From assembly GCA_023435565.1 (NCBI GenBank), contig JAEYRN010000053.1, positions 1 through 43,125 of the forward strand: DNA of 43,125 nt, in the 5' to 3' direction. This document shows positions 8,316 to 17,594 of the stretch, piece by piece. The stretch's first letter is position 1. Each line of letters starts with the position of its first letter. The notes below the pieces were generated by a model, which was not told where the DNA came from, did not search any database, and saw only the letters and a list, made by a program, of their open reading frames with translations. A program made the position numbers and the translations under genes. This stretch comes from Bacillota bacterium (GTDB taxonomy: Bacteria; Bacillota; UBA4882; UBA8346).

Positions 8316-9107
8316 TTGTTGGGATATACAGCGGATTTAATCATTGTTAGCTTTAATACTCGTAAATATTTGACGGAATGTTTTAAAAGCATTAAAGAAC
8401 ATACAATTATCAATCAGGATTTAAAAATATGGGTGGTTGACAACTGCAGTAGCGATGGTAGCATTCAGCTGATCAAATCTTGCGGGTGGGTTCAAGGGAT
8501 CTTTAATCAAAAAAATCGAGGATATGGCAGGGCTTGTAATCAAGGAATCCGAAATGGTATCGGTAAGTATATTTTCTTAATTAATAGCGACATCAAATTC
8601 ACTCCTGGTTGGTTACAACCATTACTCAAAACCTTAGATTCCGATCCCAAAATTGCAGTAGTCGGTCCGAGATTGGTTAATCCTGAAGGTTTTTTAGTGG
8701 GCGTAGGTGTTACCGGTACTAATGCCAAACCGTTTCTGAGAGGTTGGGGAGAACCGGACGAACCAAACCGTTATCAACATTACTGTGATTGTCTTAGTGT
8801 CGGGGGAGCCTGTATGGGAATCAAGCGGCAACTTCTGCCCGAGCTTGGTTATTTTGATGAACATTACTTTCATTATTTTGAAGAAACCGACTATTGCTAC
8901 AATGCCCGTTACCATGGATATAAGGTGGTATATTGCCCGGAAAGCAAAGTGGTTCACCGAGTATACGGCAGTTGCCAGAACATGCGAATCCTTAATAACT
9001 ATTTTAGTGAAAGCCGGGATTATTTTCATAAAAAATGGAAGGACTTTTTAACTGATGAAACCGTTTACGGAAAGACCTTTATTGGCGATGTTACCAGTAC
9101 ACAATGA
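8316..9107 (+). CDS. GT2-family glycosyltransferase (rhamnosyltransferase-like)
   Basis: 263-residue GT-A glycosyltransferase, first of three overlapping GT2 genes. It has the nucleotide-binding start LIIVSFNTRKYL, VVDNCSSDGS at about 41-49, a metal-binding NSD at 90-92 and an acceptor-side FEETDYCYN segment, the pattern of the WbbL/RfbF-type branch that often moves rhamnose. Donor and acceptor are unproven. AAGGAGG precedes two tandem TTG codons (8316 and 8319); the ATG at 8311 is out of frame. The following gene starts 53 bases before this one ends. Confidence 0.88.
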   Translation: MLGYTADLIIVSFNTRKYLTECFKSIKEHTIINQDLKIWVVDNCSSDGSIQLIKSCGWVQGIFNQKNRGYGRACNQGIRNGIGKYIFLINSDIKFTPGWLQPLLKTLDSDPKIAVVGPRLVNPEGFLVGVGVTGTNAKPFLRGWGEPDEPNRYQHYCDCLSVGGACMGIKRQLLPELGYFDEHYFHYFEETDYCYNARYHGYKVVYCPESKVVHRVYGSCQNMRILNNYFSESRDYFHKKWKDFLTDETVYGKTFIGDVTSTQ

Positions 9108-9783
9108 AGCCCATCGTTATTTGAAGTTTGTCTTAGATCGTTTAAGTGAATACGTCGATGGGATTGTAGTACTAGATGATGCGTCCACCGACGAAACTCC
9201 GGAAATCTGTCAAAATCATAACTGTGTAATTGGTTATCATCGTTTAAAAGAACCATTATTTATTTCGAATGAAGCGGCGCTCCGTCATTTACTCTGGGAA
9301 AAGACTGTGGAGCTAAATCCCGTCTGGGTGATGGCTATTGACGCTGATGAATTTTTCGAGTCCGGAATCAAGCAAGAAATATCTAATATAACCAGGCAAA
9401 GTCAGTTAGACTTGTTTTTTTTCACAACTTATCATTTTTGGGGTAATTTATCTTATTATCGAGTTGACGGATTATGGGGTCCGTTATTTTCAAAAACCCC
9501 CTGCCTATACCGCTTCAGGAAAGATATCAATTATCATTGGCCCAATCGCAAGTTACATTGCGGACGATTCCCACTTGAGTGCTACCAAAGCCCCGGATCA
9601 ATCTCAAAAATCCCTCTTCTCCATCTCGGTTATGTAAAAGAAGAAGACCATCTTCATAAATTTCAACGTTATTTATCATTAGATCCTGAAGGTAAATTTT
9701 GTCCCATAACCCATTACCGTTCAATTACCAATCCCCCGCATTTAAAAAAATGGACTGGCGAAAGGTTGGCAAATATAATATGA
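9055..9783 (+). CDS. GT2-family glycosyltransferase
   Basis: 242-residue GT-A glycosyltransferase with a short N-terminal fold (AMLPVHNEAHRYL), VVLDDASTDET near 38-48 and a metal-binding DAD at 96-98 (AIDADEFFE). The C-terminal half is rich in Trp, Tyr and His, as in the group sometimes called lipopolysaccharide core glucosyltransferase-like. It overlaps the previous gene by 53 bases and shares an ATGA overlap with the next, so the three are one translationally coupled operon. Substrate not predictable. Confidence 0.85.
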   Translation: MKPFTERPLLAMLPVHNEAHRYLKFVLDRLSEYVDGIVVLDDASTDETPEICQNHNCVIGYHRLKEPLFISNEAALRHLLWEKTVELNPVWVMAIDADEFFESGIKQEISNITRQSQLDLFFFTTYHFWGNLSYYRVDGLWGPLFSKTPCLYRFRKDINYHWPNRKLHCGRFPLECYQSPGSISKIPLLHLGYVKEEDHLHKFQRYLSLDPEGKFCPITHYRSITNPPHLKKWTGERLANII

Positions 9784-10568
9784 AAACCAGCATCATCATT
9801 GTTAGCTATAACTCCAAACCGGTACTTAAACCTTGTTTGGATAGCTTGGTTGCTAATACCTCTCCTCCATTTGAAATTATTATTGTTGATAATTATTCTA
9901 TTGACGGTTCTATAGAATACTTACGTAAACTAAATAATTCAGCTGTGAGTGTTATTTATAACCAATCAAATCTTGGATTTGCAAAAGCTTGTAATCAGGG
10001 AATTAATAGCGCTCAGGGAGATTTATTGGCGACTATGAATCCTGATGTTTTTGTACCTAACGGATGGTTAAATAGGATGACCTGGCACCTACGGAATAAC
10101 CCCAAAACTCTGATAGTGGGACCTAAAGGGATTGGAATCGGTGGGCGTCAATCTCCCGGATTACTCTGTTATCCTAGTAATCCGTCGGCCGCAGATCGCA
10201 AGTTTGCTGCTGTTTATCATCGCCAATCGGAGCCTACAAAATTTTTAATCGGTTGTTTAATCCTATTTGACCGACGGTTGATAGAAAAAATCGGTTATTT
10301 TGATGAAAAAATGCCACTTGGGGCTGATGATTTTGATCTGTCACTCCGAGTTCGAAAAGGCGGTTATCAACTTCGGGTGGCCTGCGATGTCCTAATCCAA
10401 CACTTGGTCCATGTATCATTTGAACGGAGTAATCCCAATGAATGCCGAAAACTGGCCGATTTTAGTTATCAACACTTTAATCGTAAATGGGCTGAAGAGT
10501 TGGGCCATTATGGTTGGAACGGATTATTCCAAGACAACCAGCCTATCTATCCCGGAGATCCTTGTTAA
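9780..10568 (+). CDS. GT2-family glycosyltransferase
   Basis: 262-residue GT-A glycosyltransferase and the third of the coupled set. It has SIIIVSYNSKPVL at the start, IIIVDNYSIDGS at about 33-44, NPD at 87-89 in the metal-binding position, and a FDEKMPLGADDFDLSLR segment that should hold the catalytic base. It resembles the first gene of the operon more than the second. The frame is open further upstream, but ATG 9780 overlaps the preceding stop as ATGA, places the family start motif at the N-terminus and has AAAGG upstream. Its stop overlaps the stop of the convergent CgeB-like gene by four bases. Confidence 0.88.
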   Translation: MKTSIIIVSYNSKPVLKPCLDSLVANTSPPFEIIIVDNYSIDGSIEYLRKLNNSAVSVIYNQSNLGFAKACNQGINSAQGDLLATMNPDVFVPNGWLNRMTWHLRNNPKTLIVGPKGIGIGGRQSPGLLCYPSNPSAADRKFAAVYHRQSEPTKFLIGCLILFDRRLIEKIGYFDEKMPLGADDFDLSLRVRKGGYQLRVACDVLIQHLVHVSFERSNPNECRKLADFSYQHFNRKWAEELGHYGWNGLFQDNQPIYPGDPC

Positions 10569-11671
10569 TTCCAGCGATTGCTTGAACGAAACTCATTACC
10601 ATTATTTACTATAGCTCGGCTGGGCGGCCATGAAGCGTTACTCTGCCCTTGATAAAAATAAGTGGTCTGATGGTGCTTTGGTTTGGGAATAATCGAACGG
10701 ACAATGCTTGGTTTATAGTTTCGAATTTGTTGAAAGATTCCTCCCAGGCGGTGTTTGTATGTATGGTCACGATAAGCCTTGTTTTGTGATTCGGTACCTA
10801 CTAGGACTCTTAATTCCGGTTTGGAGAGATAGGACTCAATTTTCCGAGCCAAGTCGTCCGGATCGGAAAAACTGACAATCTCTTTTTCATCTTGAAAACA
10901 ATCCCATAGATCAGACCGGAAGCGGTCTACCATTTGAAAACCGCCGCAACCTGCAATGGCAAAAGTCCGATCGTTGGGACTGGTCGCTAAAACTCCCTGA
11001 CTATTTCCGGATGGCGGATTAATCGGATCGCGGTGAATATTTAAGTTAATTCTAGCACCATTATAATATTTTAATACCTCCCTGAAATCATTGACTACCG
11101 GAATGACAAAGTCCCGTAAATCCGGATGGAGTTTCTCCCACCTGTTCCACTCGCCGATTAATTTAACGTTCAACCGTTTCAAAAAGGGCGCTATTGAATT
11201 CAAAACTTGGACTCGATTGGGAAATCCCATCCCGACAAAACAAAGATCGCTCCGATAAGTATTGGAAACATTCATCTTTCTATGAATCCTCGGATTACAA
11301 CACCATGGCAAGTATGTAACCCTCTGATGGGAATATTCATATACCGCTTGCCGTTCATTAGTAAAGACGAAATCAAAAGCATTAACCATTGCCCCTCGAT
11401 GAAAATCAATCTCGTAAGGGTCTTCAACCAGCCATAAAACGGCAATCGTCCCCAGCGACCTGGCATACCGGACCTGTTGCAACGGGGTTCGCGAACCATG
11501 CACCACTAGTAGTAAATCAGGTCGAAAATCTCTTATAGTTTCATGTAACAAGTTTTGAGGATGCACCTGTCGAACCACGTAATGAAAGTCATTCATTAAA
11601 GAGGTATAAATATCATAGGCATATCTCACATGGAAACCTAAAGCTCCAGAATCTACGAAAAGAACTCGCAA
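10565..11671 (-). CDS. CgeB-like spore glycosyltransferase
   Basis: 368-residue protein of the CgeB type (DUF3880 plus a GT-B C-terminal domain). B. subtilis CgeB is a late mother-cell protein of the spore crust. Here the N-terminal half carries the family-like LLLVVHGS and WLVEDPYEIDF segments, and the C-terminal half carries RTFAIAGCGGFQMVDR and a final Tyr/His-rich helix near YRDHTYKHRL. The last about 45 residues look unstructured. The start is TTG with AAAGGAGG seven bases upstream. A role in glycosylating the spore surface is inferred from family and from CotS/CotSA-like genes nearby. Confidence 0.85.
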   Translation of the reverse strand: MRVLFVDSGALGFHVRYAYDIYTSLMNDFHYVVRQVHPQNLLHETIRDFRPDLLLVVHGSRTPLQQVRYARSLGTIAVLWLVEDPYEIDFHRGAMVNAFDFVFTNERQAVYEYSHQRVTYLPWCCNPRIHRKMNVSNTYRSDLCFVGMGFPNRVQVLNSIAPFLKRLNVKLIGEWNRWEKLHPDLRDFVIPVVNDFREVLKYYNGARINLNIHRDPINPPSGNSQGVLATSPNDRTFAIAGCGGFQMVDRFRSDLWDCFQDEKEIVSFSDPDDLARKIESYLSKPELRVLVGTESQNKAYRDHTYKHRLGGIFQQIRNYKPSIVRSIIPKPKHHQTTYFYQGQSNASWPPSRAIVNNGNEFRSSNRWN

Positions 11672-11969
11672 ATTAGCTCCTCCTTTGTTTCAATCAAGCT
11701 TCCCAAATTAATTAAATATTTAAGACATTTTATATAATTTAAGGATAAATTAAAATATTGTTGATTTGTTCAAAAACTTCAAAATCACTATATCATATGT
11801 TCCAATCTCATCAATAGACACTTGTTTCTTCCATAATATGCTCAATTCACAACAACCGCTCTTTATTAATTTTGTACAATCGATTAATTATGATTCCGGC
11901 ACAACACAGGAACTTTATCACAATCGTAAACTGTGTTAAGAGGCATTTTATCCCGAAAGGATGATCCTA
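11672..11969 (+). other. AT-rich divergent intergenic region
   Basis: About 300 bases separate two divergently transcribed glycosyltransferase genes, so promoters for both should lie here. I see strongly AT-rich sequence and no open frame, RNA gene or convincing hairpin. CATA-containing boxes that could be sporulation -10 elements occur, but spacing to a matching -35 was not convincing. Confidence 0.4.
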
Positions 11970-12785
11970 ATGACATTTTCAGTGATTATCAACTGTTATA
12001 ATACACTTAATCTCATCAAGAAATGTTTAGATGCAGCCCTTGATACTACAGACAAAAGAACTGAAATATTACTAGTCAATAACCACCCTCCTTATCAAGA
12101 AGCTTTACAATTTTTAAAGAAATATCGACACCCCCGTGTCCGGGTGCTCGATCCCGGCAAAAACATCGGTTGTATGCCGGGGTTCCAATTTGGGGCGGAA
12201 TCCTCCAGGGGACAATATATTGTAAAGTTAGATGATGATGTTATTGTTCCCCATAAAAATTGGACTCAAGCAATGTATCAAGCATTAACCGATTATCCCA
12301 AATTAGCCTATGTTGCATTAAAACCGGTAGCAGTTAAGTCGGAACGTAAGCAACGATCGGTTAAACGTAGTTATGCTTTGGAGTTTCGCCACGAAACTAT
12401 TTTATTCTGGTGTATGATGATTAAAAAGAGTTTATGGCGTACTCATTTTGTAATGAATAATCTCCCCCTTTACGGTGTGGGGGAACGCTATTATGAACGT
12501 AAAGCGAGCCAATTGGGCTTAAAAAAAGCCTATCTCATCTCGCATATTTGTACCAGCCTCGGCAGGACCAAAGAATCGGATCCGTTATATGGGGCCTGGA
12601 AACTTTTTTATGTAAAAATGAAAAATAAGCGGGCTGGTTTTGAAGAGTGGAAGAAATTTTTCGCCATTGGGGCCGAGGAAGCGGAGATAATGCGCAGATT
12701 CGGCTATCCAAATGAACAAATAGCCGAAGTTCGTGATTTATTAATCAATCTTCAACAAGAAGAGCCTAATACGGCGGTAAATTAA
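11970..12785 (+). CDS. GT2-family glycosyltransferase
   Basis: 271-residue GT-A glycosyltransferase. FSVIINCYNTLNL begins the fold, ILLVNN (33-38) replaces the usual VVDN, and DDD at 88-90 (VKLDDDVIV) is the metal-binding motif. The C-terminal third has many Lys and Arg and lacks membrane segments. The frame opens at ATG 11961, but the sequence AAAGGATG overlapping it gives good spacing to ATG 11970, which is preferred. It is followed 50 bases later by the GT-D gene on the same strand and is probably co-transcribed with it. Confidence 0.85.
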   Translation: MTFSVIINCYNTLNLIKKCLDAALDTTDKRTEILLVNNHPPYQEALQFLKKYRHPRVRVLDPGKNIGCMPGFQFGAESSRGQYIVKLDDDVIVPHKNWTQAMYQALTDYPKLAYVALKPVAVKSERKQRSVKRSYALEFRHETILFWCMMIKKSLWRTHFVMNNLPLYGVGERYYERKASQLGLKKAYLISHICTSLGRTKESDPLYGAWKLFYVKMKNKRAGFEEWKKFFAIGAEEAEIMRRFGYPNEQIAEVRDLLINLQQEEPNTAVN

Positions 12786-12835
12786 CTGAAAATAAAAAAA
12801 TATTCAAAATTGTTAACCGATGAAGGATGATTAAA

Positions 12836-13621
12836 TTGTCATTAAGCATTATTTCTGATAGACAAATGATACCGACAGTAAAGGTTTTAACTCAGATCCA
12901 ATTTGCCTTAAAACAAAAAAAACCGTTTTCATTGATTCGAATTGGTGACGGAGAAAACATAGTTTTAGCTCAAAATATTTTTTTTAGTCCGCGAGAGGTT
13001 TTAAACTCTTATTGGGTAAAGCAGTCGGATACTGGGCGCGGGAAAGGGGTAACCCTCCCAAATCTTAACCTGCGCAATCAAATGGTTAAAGCTATACGCC
13101 TAGCCAATATGGTTGGGATTTGCCGCCAAAAGAATGATGAGGTAAGTGTTCCTAGTAAATATAAACGAGAGCTAACCAACAAACTTTTTGACCACTTTCA
13201 CTTATATCCACCAAACCTCTGTTATGTATTTGTCAATCGTAAAATGGTATCTTTACGTATTTTTTGGGAAATGCTTCACCGCTATAGAACCCTTTTAATT
13301 TCCAAATGGGCGGAAGCCTATGCCGAAAAGATCAACCGCGATTATGCGGATTTAAAACCAAAGATTGTTGGGTGCATTGATTTTACACATTATAAACAGA
13401 TCCCCACAACACTAGAGTTAATTGGAAAATACCGATTTGATATGGCATTAATTTCTGCAGGAGTCAATTCGGTTCTGTTAGCCCCAGCTATCGCAGAACG
13501 ATATGGCAAAGTCGCAATTGATTATGGAAAAACCATGATGTATACCTTACGCCCCTGTAGTAAAATAAACCCCTGGTATCCGATGACGAAAAATCAAATT
13601 ATTGTCTCCGTCCGACCATAA
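12836..13621 (+). CDS. GT-D fold glycosyltransferase
   Basis: 261 residues in the GT-D fold family (DUF1792-type), whose founding members add sugars to serine-rich-repeat glycoproteins. The hallmark is SLIRIGDGE with the DGE triad at about 38-40, and the C-terminal LISAGVNSVLLAPAI and VAIDYGKTM segments also fit. ATG 12827 is in frame, but AAGGATGA right over it makes TTG 12836 the better-spaced start; the difference is three residues. A GT-D enzyme suggests that a protein, not only a lipid-linked glycan, is glycosylated here; this is inference. Confidence 0.8.
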   Translation: MSLSIISDRQMIPTVKVLTQIQFALKQKKPFSLIRIGDGENIVLAQNIFFSPREVLNSYWVKQSDTGRGKGVTLPNLNLRNQMVKAIRLANMVGICRQKNDEVSVPSKYKRELTNKLFDHFHLYPPNLCYVFVNRKMVSLRIFWEMLHRYRTLLISKWAEAYAEKINRDYADLKPKIVGCIDFTHYKQIPTTLELIGKYRFDMALISAGVNSVLLAPAIAERYGKVAIDYGKTMMYTLRPCSKINPWYPMTKNQIIVSVRP

Positions 13622-13631
13622 AAGGTCGGAC
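13610..13631 (+). other. Perfect stem-loop at the 3' end of the GT-D gene
   Basis: GTCCGACC (13610-13617) and GGTCGGAC (13624-13631) form an 8-bp GC-rich stem with loop ATAAAA spanning the stop codon. No T-run follows on either strand, so it may be a transcript-end or stability element between convergent operons, not a standard intrinsic terminator. Confidence 0.6.
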
Positions 13632-13692
13632 CGGAGTCTATATAAGTAACATTTAGAAGGTTGATTTGAAAATAAGATTTCTTATTATTGTT

Positions 13693-14850
13693 TTAAACTT
13701 CACTTTTCACAATTCCTTTTCCTTCCCAGACTTCAAGGATCTCTTGGGCCACTCGCGACCAGCTAAAAAATTGCTCGGCTATTCTCCGGCCTTCATCACC
13801 CATCCCCTTACAAAGCTGTCGATCATTTAGAAGAATAGCTATTTTATTTGAAAAAGATTTAGGGTTCTCCGGAGACTCAACAATCAACTTATTTTGGGTG
13901 CGAATTACTTCCGGATTGCCGCCCCGATTTGTAGTTATAATTGGAAGCCCGCTGGCCAACGCTTCATAATGAACTCTTGCCAAAGGTTCTTGCCATTGAG
14001 ACGGGCAAACAAAGATATCCCCCGCCCAAAACCATTGATGAACCTCTTCCGGTTTGACAAAGCCGGTAGTAATAATCGGTACCGGTGAGCGTTTCGCCAG
14101 AGAGCGAAGATAGGCGACATAGTCACTGACCTTGTTTTGGCCATACCAATTACTGCCGACAAGTACCAAAGCGATATCGGGGTGCTTTTTGGCAAGATCC
14201 AAAACGGCCCGAATCAGTATATCTACTCCTTTTTTAATCGATAAACGACCAACATATAGAATAACCTTTTTGGAGGTTAGATGATATTTTTTACGAAGCT
14301 CCTCACGGATCTTATTTGTTTCTTCCGAATTTGAGGGACGAAAACGATCTAAATCTACACCTGAATAGATGGTATAAAGCTTATTTTCCGATTGAGGATA
14401 CAACGTTTTAATAGTAATACCGACATAATCGCTGATATTTATTAGTCGTTCTGTATTCTCAATGGCGAATTCCGCTTCTTCAGAAGAGATTTTATCCGGA
14501 TTAAACATATCATTATGCATACTAAGAATAATTCGGGAATTCGGAGCAGTTATACGAACCGCCCTCACTAAACGGGGCCGATTAAATATATGGATAATAT
14601 CAAATGAAGTGCTTTTTAGAAAACTGATAACTCCCTGGCGGTATTTTTTAAAATCCCCACCGGGGACCCGAAAATAATTTATTTGATCACTGGTTTCATT
14701 TTCGGGGAGGGCCGGATCGGTTCTGCCGAGAATCGTCAGTTCATGTTCTTTGGCAAGCATTGGAGCTACACCGTCAATGTACGTTTGAATCGCTCCTCCG
14801 CGGATCGGGGGGACCGGTAATTTTTCTGTAGCAATCATCAATACTTTCAT
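13693..14850 (-). CDS. CotSA-like spore-coat glycosyltransferase (GT4)
   Basis: 385-residue GT-B glycosyltransferase. Its N-terminus (LMIATEKLPVPPIRGGAIQ) is the signature start of the CotSA/YtcC group of B. subtilis. The C-terminal half has ILYVGRLSIKKGVDIL and a donor-site stretch WQEPLARVHYEALASGLPII. CotSA is a spore-coat protein whose location depends on CotS. The frame opens 15 residues earlier, but ATG 14850 has GGAGG upstream, overlaps the CotS-like stop as ATGA and begins at the family start. Here the CotS-like gene comes first in the operon. Confidence 0.87.
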   Translation of the reverse strand: MKVLMIATEKLPVPPIRGGAIQTYIDGVAPMLAKEHELTILGRTDPALPENETSDQINYFRVPGGDFKKYRQGVISFLKSTSFDIIHIFNRPRLVRAVRITAPNSRIILSMHNDMFNPDKISSEEAEFAIENTERLINISDYVGITIKTLYPQSENKLYTIYSGVDLDRFRPSNSEETNKIREELRKKYHLTSKKVILYVGRLSIKKGVDILIRAVLDLAKKHPDIALVLVGSNWYGQNKVSDYVAYLRSLAKRSPVPIITTGFVKPEEVHQWFWAGDIFVCPSQWQEPLARVHYEALASGLPIITTNRGGNPEVIRTQNKLIVESPENPKSFSNKIAILLNDRQLCKGMGDEGRRIAEQFFSWSRVAQEILEVWEGKGIVKSEV

Positions 14851-15941
14851 GATAGACCTCCTCTCCGGTTGCTCAATTCTTTCAAGGCCGACCATTTGCT
14901 CTCCTCCATCTTTACCAGCCGTTTAATCAATCTTTCGGTACCGGCATTTAGAAAAGCGGTAGGATTGTAAATCATTTCCTTAAGATGTTTATAAAATTCA
15001 TTGGGAAAAGCCATATCAATTAATAGAATTTCAAAGAGTTCGGGTTCAATCGGATTCGCTTTTTGATAGGCGTTAATCATTCCTTTAATCCACTTTAGTT
15101 TCCATTCACCTATATCATCCATTGTGCTAGTAATCAATTTTCGCAAATCTCGAATGGGCAGGTCGTAAGCCACACCATCAAGATCGATGATCCAAACTCC
15201 TCCCTGTCCAAGCTGCCCGTTGGACCATCCATAATCCTGGTGGACTAGACCCCAATACTTTTCACCACGGGCCACTAATTTGGAATACGGGGATTGAATA
15301 AGCTGTTTTAAAGCCTCATTTGCTTGATTTTCAAACCGGTCTATAACCGATAGTAAATAGGTACTGGCGGTCGTGTCCTTGTAGGTTTGGGTCAAAACCC
15401 TAAACCAGTTAATCTTGTTTAGAATTTTCTTATAATAATTAGGCCAGCCGGTTAATCGGGAGGGATTTTCGGATCCCATTGGAGGTATGTAACCCCGTGA
15501 AAGCTTGTGAAACTCACCCAATCCATAACAAAGCTTCTCAGCTCCCTCCAGATTAATCTTAGAAGCCTGGGCCAAAGGTTTGATCCATGTATTGACAGTC
15601 CATAGTTTATTGCCTAATTCTACAAACAATTTTCCACTTTTGGTTGGCACCAGGACCGGTACTCGAGCGCCACGCCGGCATAAGTAATCCTGAGCGCCGA
15701 TACTAAAAAGGCTCCTTGCAGGCCGACGATGTAGTAGTTTTAAACTTCGGGTACCTTTACTTGTCTCGATTCTCCAAATTGCCCCGCCCTTATCGGGTTT
15801 GGTCGTGATTAACTTCATATCGAAGACTTTCATTTCGTAGTAGGCAATTACTTGATTGGCCATGGTTTTGACTTCCGGCGGGACATATCCGTCCTTATCC
15901 AACCATTCATTGGGAACAATTAGGTTTTTTTTGTCAGGCAA
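14847..15941 (-). CDS. CotS-family spore coat protein (kinase-like fold)
   Basis: 364-residue protein of the CotS/CotI/YutH family, which has the aminoglycoside-phosphotransferase fold and sits in the spore coat. Family marks are the catalytic-loop stretch GLVHQDYGWSNGQL at about residue 230 and WIIDLDGVAYDLPIRDL after it, equivalent to HxDxxxxN and the metal-binding Asp. The catalytic Asp and Asn are kept, so kinase activity is possible though the biochemical role in spores is unclear. The start is TTG behind AAGGTGAT. It is translationally coupled to the CotSA-like gene. Confidence 0.9.
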   Translation of the reverse strand: MPDKKNLIVPNEWLDKDGYVPPEVKTMANQVIAYYEMKVFDMKLITTKPDKGGAIWRIETSKGTRSLKLLHRRPARSLFSIGAQDYLCRRGARVPVLVPTKSGKLFVELGNKLWTVNTWIKPLAQASKINLEGAEKLCYGLGEFHKLSRGYIPPMGSENPSRLTGWPNYYKKILNKINWFRVLTQTYKDTTASTYLLSVIDRFENQANEALKQLIQSPYSKLVARGEKYWGLVHQDYGWSNGQLGQGGVWIIDLDGVAYDLPIRDLRKLITSTMDDIGEWKLKWIKGMINAYQKANPIEPELFEILLIDMAFPNEFYKHLKEMIYNPTAFLNAGTERLIKRLVKMEESKWSALKELSNRRGGLS

Positions 15942-16114
15942 ATTGTATCACCTTCTTTAGTTTTAAATAGATCGCAATAAGTTTTTTGATTACAATATTT
16001 TATGATTTCCCCGGTACATCTGAAATAAGCTATAATCCTGGAAATTACATACTTCATAACTAAAAGAGGAGTCTAACACTCAGGTCTATTAATTGAAATT
16101 CTTGGATAATAAAT

Positions 16115-16137
16115 AAAAAAGATTGCCAAGAGCAACC
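16115..16137 (-). terminator. Rho-independent terminator after the radical SAM gene
   Basis: On the minus strand GGTTGC and GCAATC form a short stem (one G-U) with a five-base loop, flanked by A-run before and T-run after. It lies 10 bases beyond the stop of the radical SAM gene and ahead of the CotS-like gene, about 175 bases upstream of its start. Confidence 0.75.
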
Positions 16138-16146
16138 TTTTTTTAT

Positions 16147-17022
16147 TTAAATTACTTTTGCTTTTTCGCAATATCTACAGATTACTTCTTCATTTTCCGA
16201 ATTTACCGCCTTCAAAACACGCTTGAATTCTTCTCCTTTAAACAAATCATCATATTTTCCCGTGAGTAAGTTTCCCAGCTTATACTGTAATTTGAAATCC
16301 ATACAACAAAGGTATACATCGCCGTTGGGAATTATTACATTCCCTCTTTGGGTAAGTCTTCTACAAAATAGTTTTCCTGCTTTACGTTTGACTTTTATAT
16401 GTTCGACTGTGCCGGCCCTGGAAAGCATCTTTGCCGCTTCCAATTTACCAACAATTTTTTCAATCCTCTTATCAAGCTCTCCCATTGTCATAAACTGCGG
16501 ATGTAAATCAGCTGAAGCTATTAATCTGTAATTTTCAAGCCATCGGTCCGTTGGATAACGAAAAAATTTCTTGTCAGGAAGATGAATATAAAATCTTTCA
16601 AACTTGATGTTTTTAATATTTTCCACATCATTTGGCTTTAGTGATACTAAAGTAGTAAAAAGTTGTATTTTATATCCTTTTTCTGATGCGGTCCGTATCA
16701 TCTTTGAGGCCTCCGGATTTAGAAAGGGCTCGCTAAATCCTGAGAAATGCAATCCGACATCTTTGGGAAGTTTTTTTAAAATAGTACAAAAGTTTTGATA
16801 AGAAAGGTATTTTGGACCCCGATTGGAATATGCTTTTACGGTTTTTTCTTGGGGACAAAAGTAACAATTATTACTACAACCTATTTTAACCGTAAATTCT
16901 AACCATGACGCTATTTTACTCCCCTCCCCACTCTCTATTTTTTTTCTAATATATGAGCTGGAGGAAAATTTGGAAATATTCAAAAAGTATTCTTTGAAAT
17001 TATTACATTCATAAAGCCGCAT
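16147..17022 (-). CDS. Radical SAM/SPASM domain protein
   Basis: 291 residues. The radical SAM cluster is CSNNCYFC (Cys49, Cys53, Cys56; C-x3-C-x2-C), followed by a glycine-rich SAM-binding segment (LHFSGFSEPFLNP). The C-terminus carries SPASM-type cysteines: Cys220, Cys239/Cys240 in NGDVYLCCMD, and Cys282/Cys285. SPASM enzymes usually modify peptides, sometimes sugars or protein side chains. No small precursor peptide is seen beside it. The surrounding glycosyltransferases make a sugar or glycoprotein substrate plausible, but this is inference. The ATG has no clear ribosome-binding site. It has its own terminator and forms a single-gene unit. Confidence 0.85.
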   Translation of the reverse strand: MRLYECNNFKEYFLNISKFSSSSYIRKKIESGEGSKIASWLEFTVKIGCSNNCYFCPQEKTVKAYSNRGPKYLSYQNFCTILKKLPKDVGLHFSGFSEPFLNPEASKMIRTASEKGYKIQLFTTLVSLKPNDVENIKNIKFERFYIHLPDKKFFRYPTDRWLENYRLIASADLHPQFMTMGELDKRIEKIVGKLEAAKMLSRAGTVEHIKVKRKAGKLFCRRLTQRGNVIIPNGDVYLCCMDFKLQYKLGNLLTGKYDDLFKGEEFKRVLKAVNSENEEVICRYCEKAKVI

Positions 17023-17219
17023 GCAAATAACATCAATTCAATTTATATATGTAACGTTTAAAATTAGAAAATGCTTTGTTAACGGCACATAAAATAAATT
17101 ACAGCGTAAACTAATATTAAAAATTAGTATTTTTATTAAAAATTCATAATATAAGGGTTCCTTATCTTTATGACAATAGATTTGTTTCATTCTAAAGAAA
17201 GAATAAAGGAGAGCATTAG

Positions 17220-17381
17220 ATGAATGCCATCTTTACAGTATCAATAAGTCATGCCAAAAATAATCAAATGTATAAGTGTTCATTGGAAACAATTAAATAT
17301 TACTCGAAAAAAATTTATGTCTTTTTATCATCCTTAATAACTTGGGTTAGATGCATTTGTAATTCTTCATGCCCCGTTTGA
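17220..17381 (+). pseudogene. 5' gene fragment, truncated
   Basis: AAAGGAGAG lies before ATG 17220, and the first about 33 codons read like a genuine protein start (MNAIFTVSIS, then SLETIKYYSK). The frame then runs into the antisense of the neighbouring fragment and stops after 53 codons. The true gene probably continued but its 3' part is gone. The N-terminus is reminiscent of small glycosyltransferase-type proteins; the family cannot be named. The junction with the opposite fragment lies at about 17305-17318. Confidence 0.5.
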
Positions 17382-17593
17382 CCAAATTCATGATTAAGAT
17401 GCCATCTAGTCCAATACACCGGTAAGTAATGAAAATCCGCTTTCTTATAATTATCTGTTGTTAACTTTGTATTTTTACTTAAATAGTTTCTAAAATCTTG
17501 TTCAACTCCATAATCTTGATTATGGCCGGGATACCTAAAAGGCTGTGAATTGGGTTGGAATTTTTTATCAACCGGAATGATATATATTTTCAT
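17315..17593 (-). pseudogene. N-terminal fragment of an exostosin-like/GT47-type protein
   Basis: 92 residues beginning MKIYIIPVDKKFQPNSQPFR, with YGVEQDF and FHYLPVYWTRWHLN, the beginning of a group of bacterial exostosin-like glycosyltransferases that are normally several hundred residues long. It ends abruptly at VIKDDKKT, where the relatives I remember continue, so about two thirds is missing. It starts one base after the stop of the upstream GT2 gene and was in that operon. With the fragment on the other strand it looks like one deletion that removed both 3' ends. Confidence 0.6.
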
Positions 17594-17594
17594 A

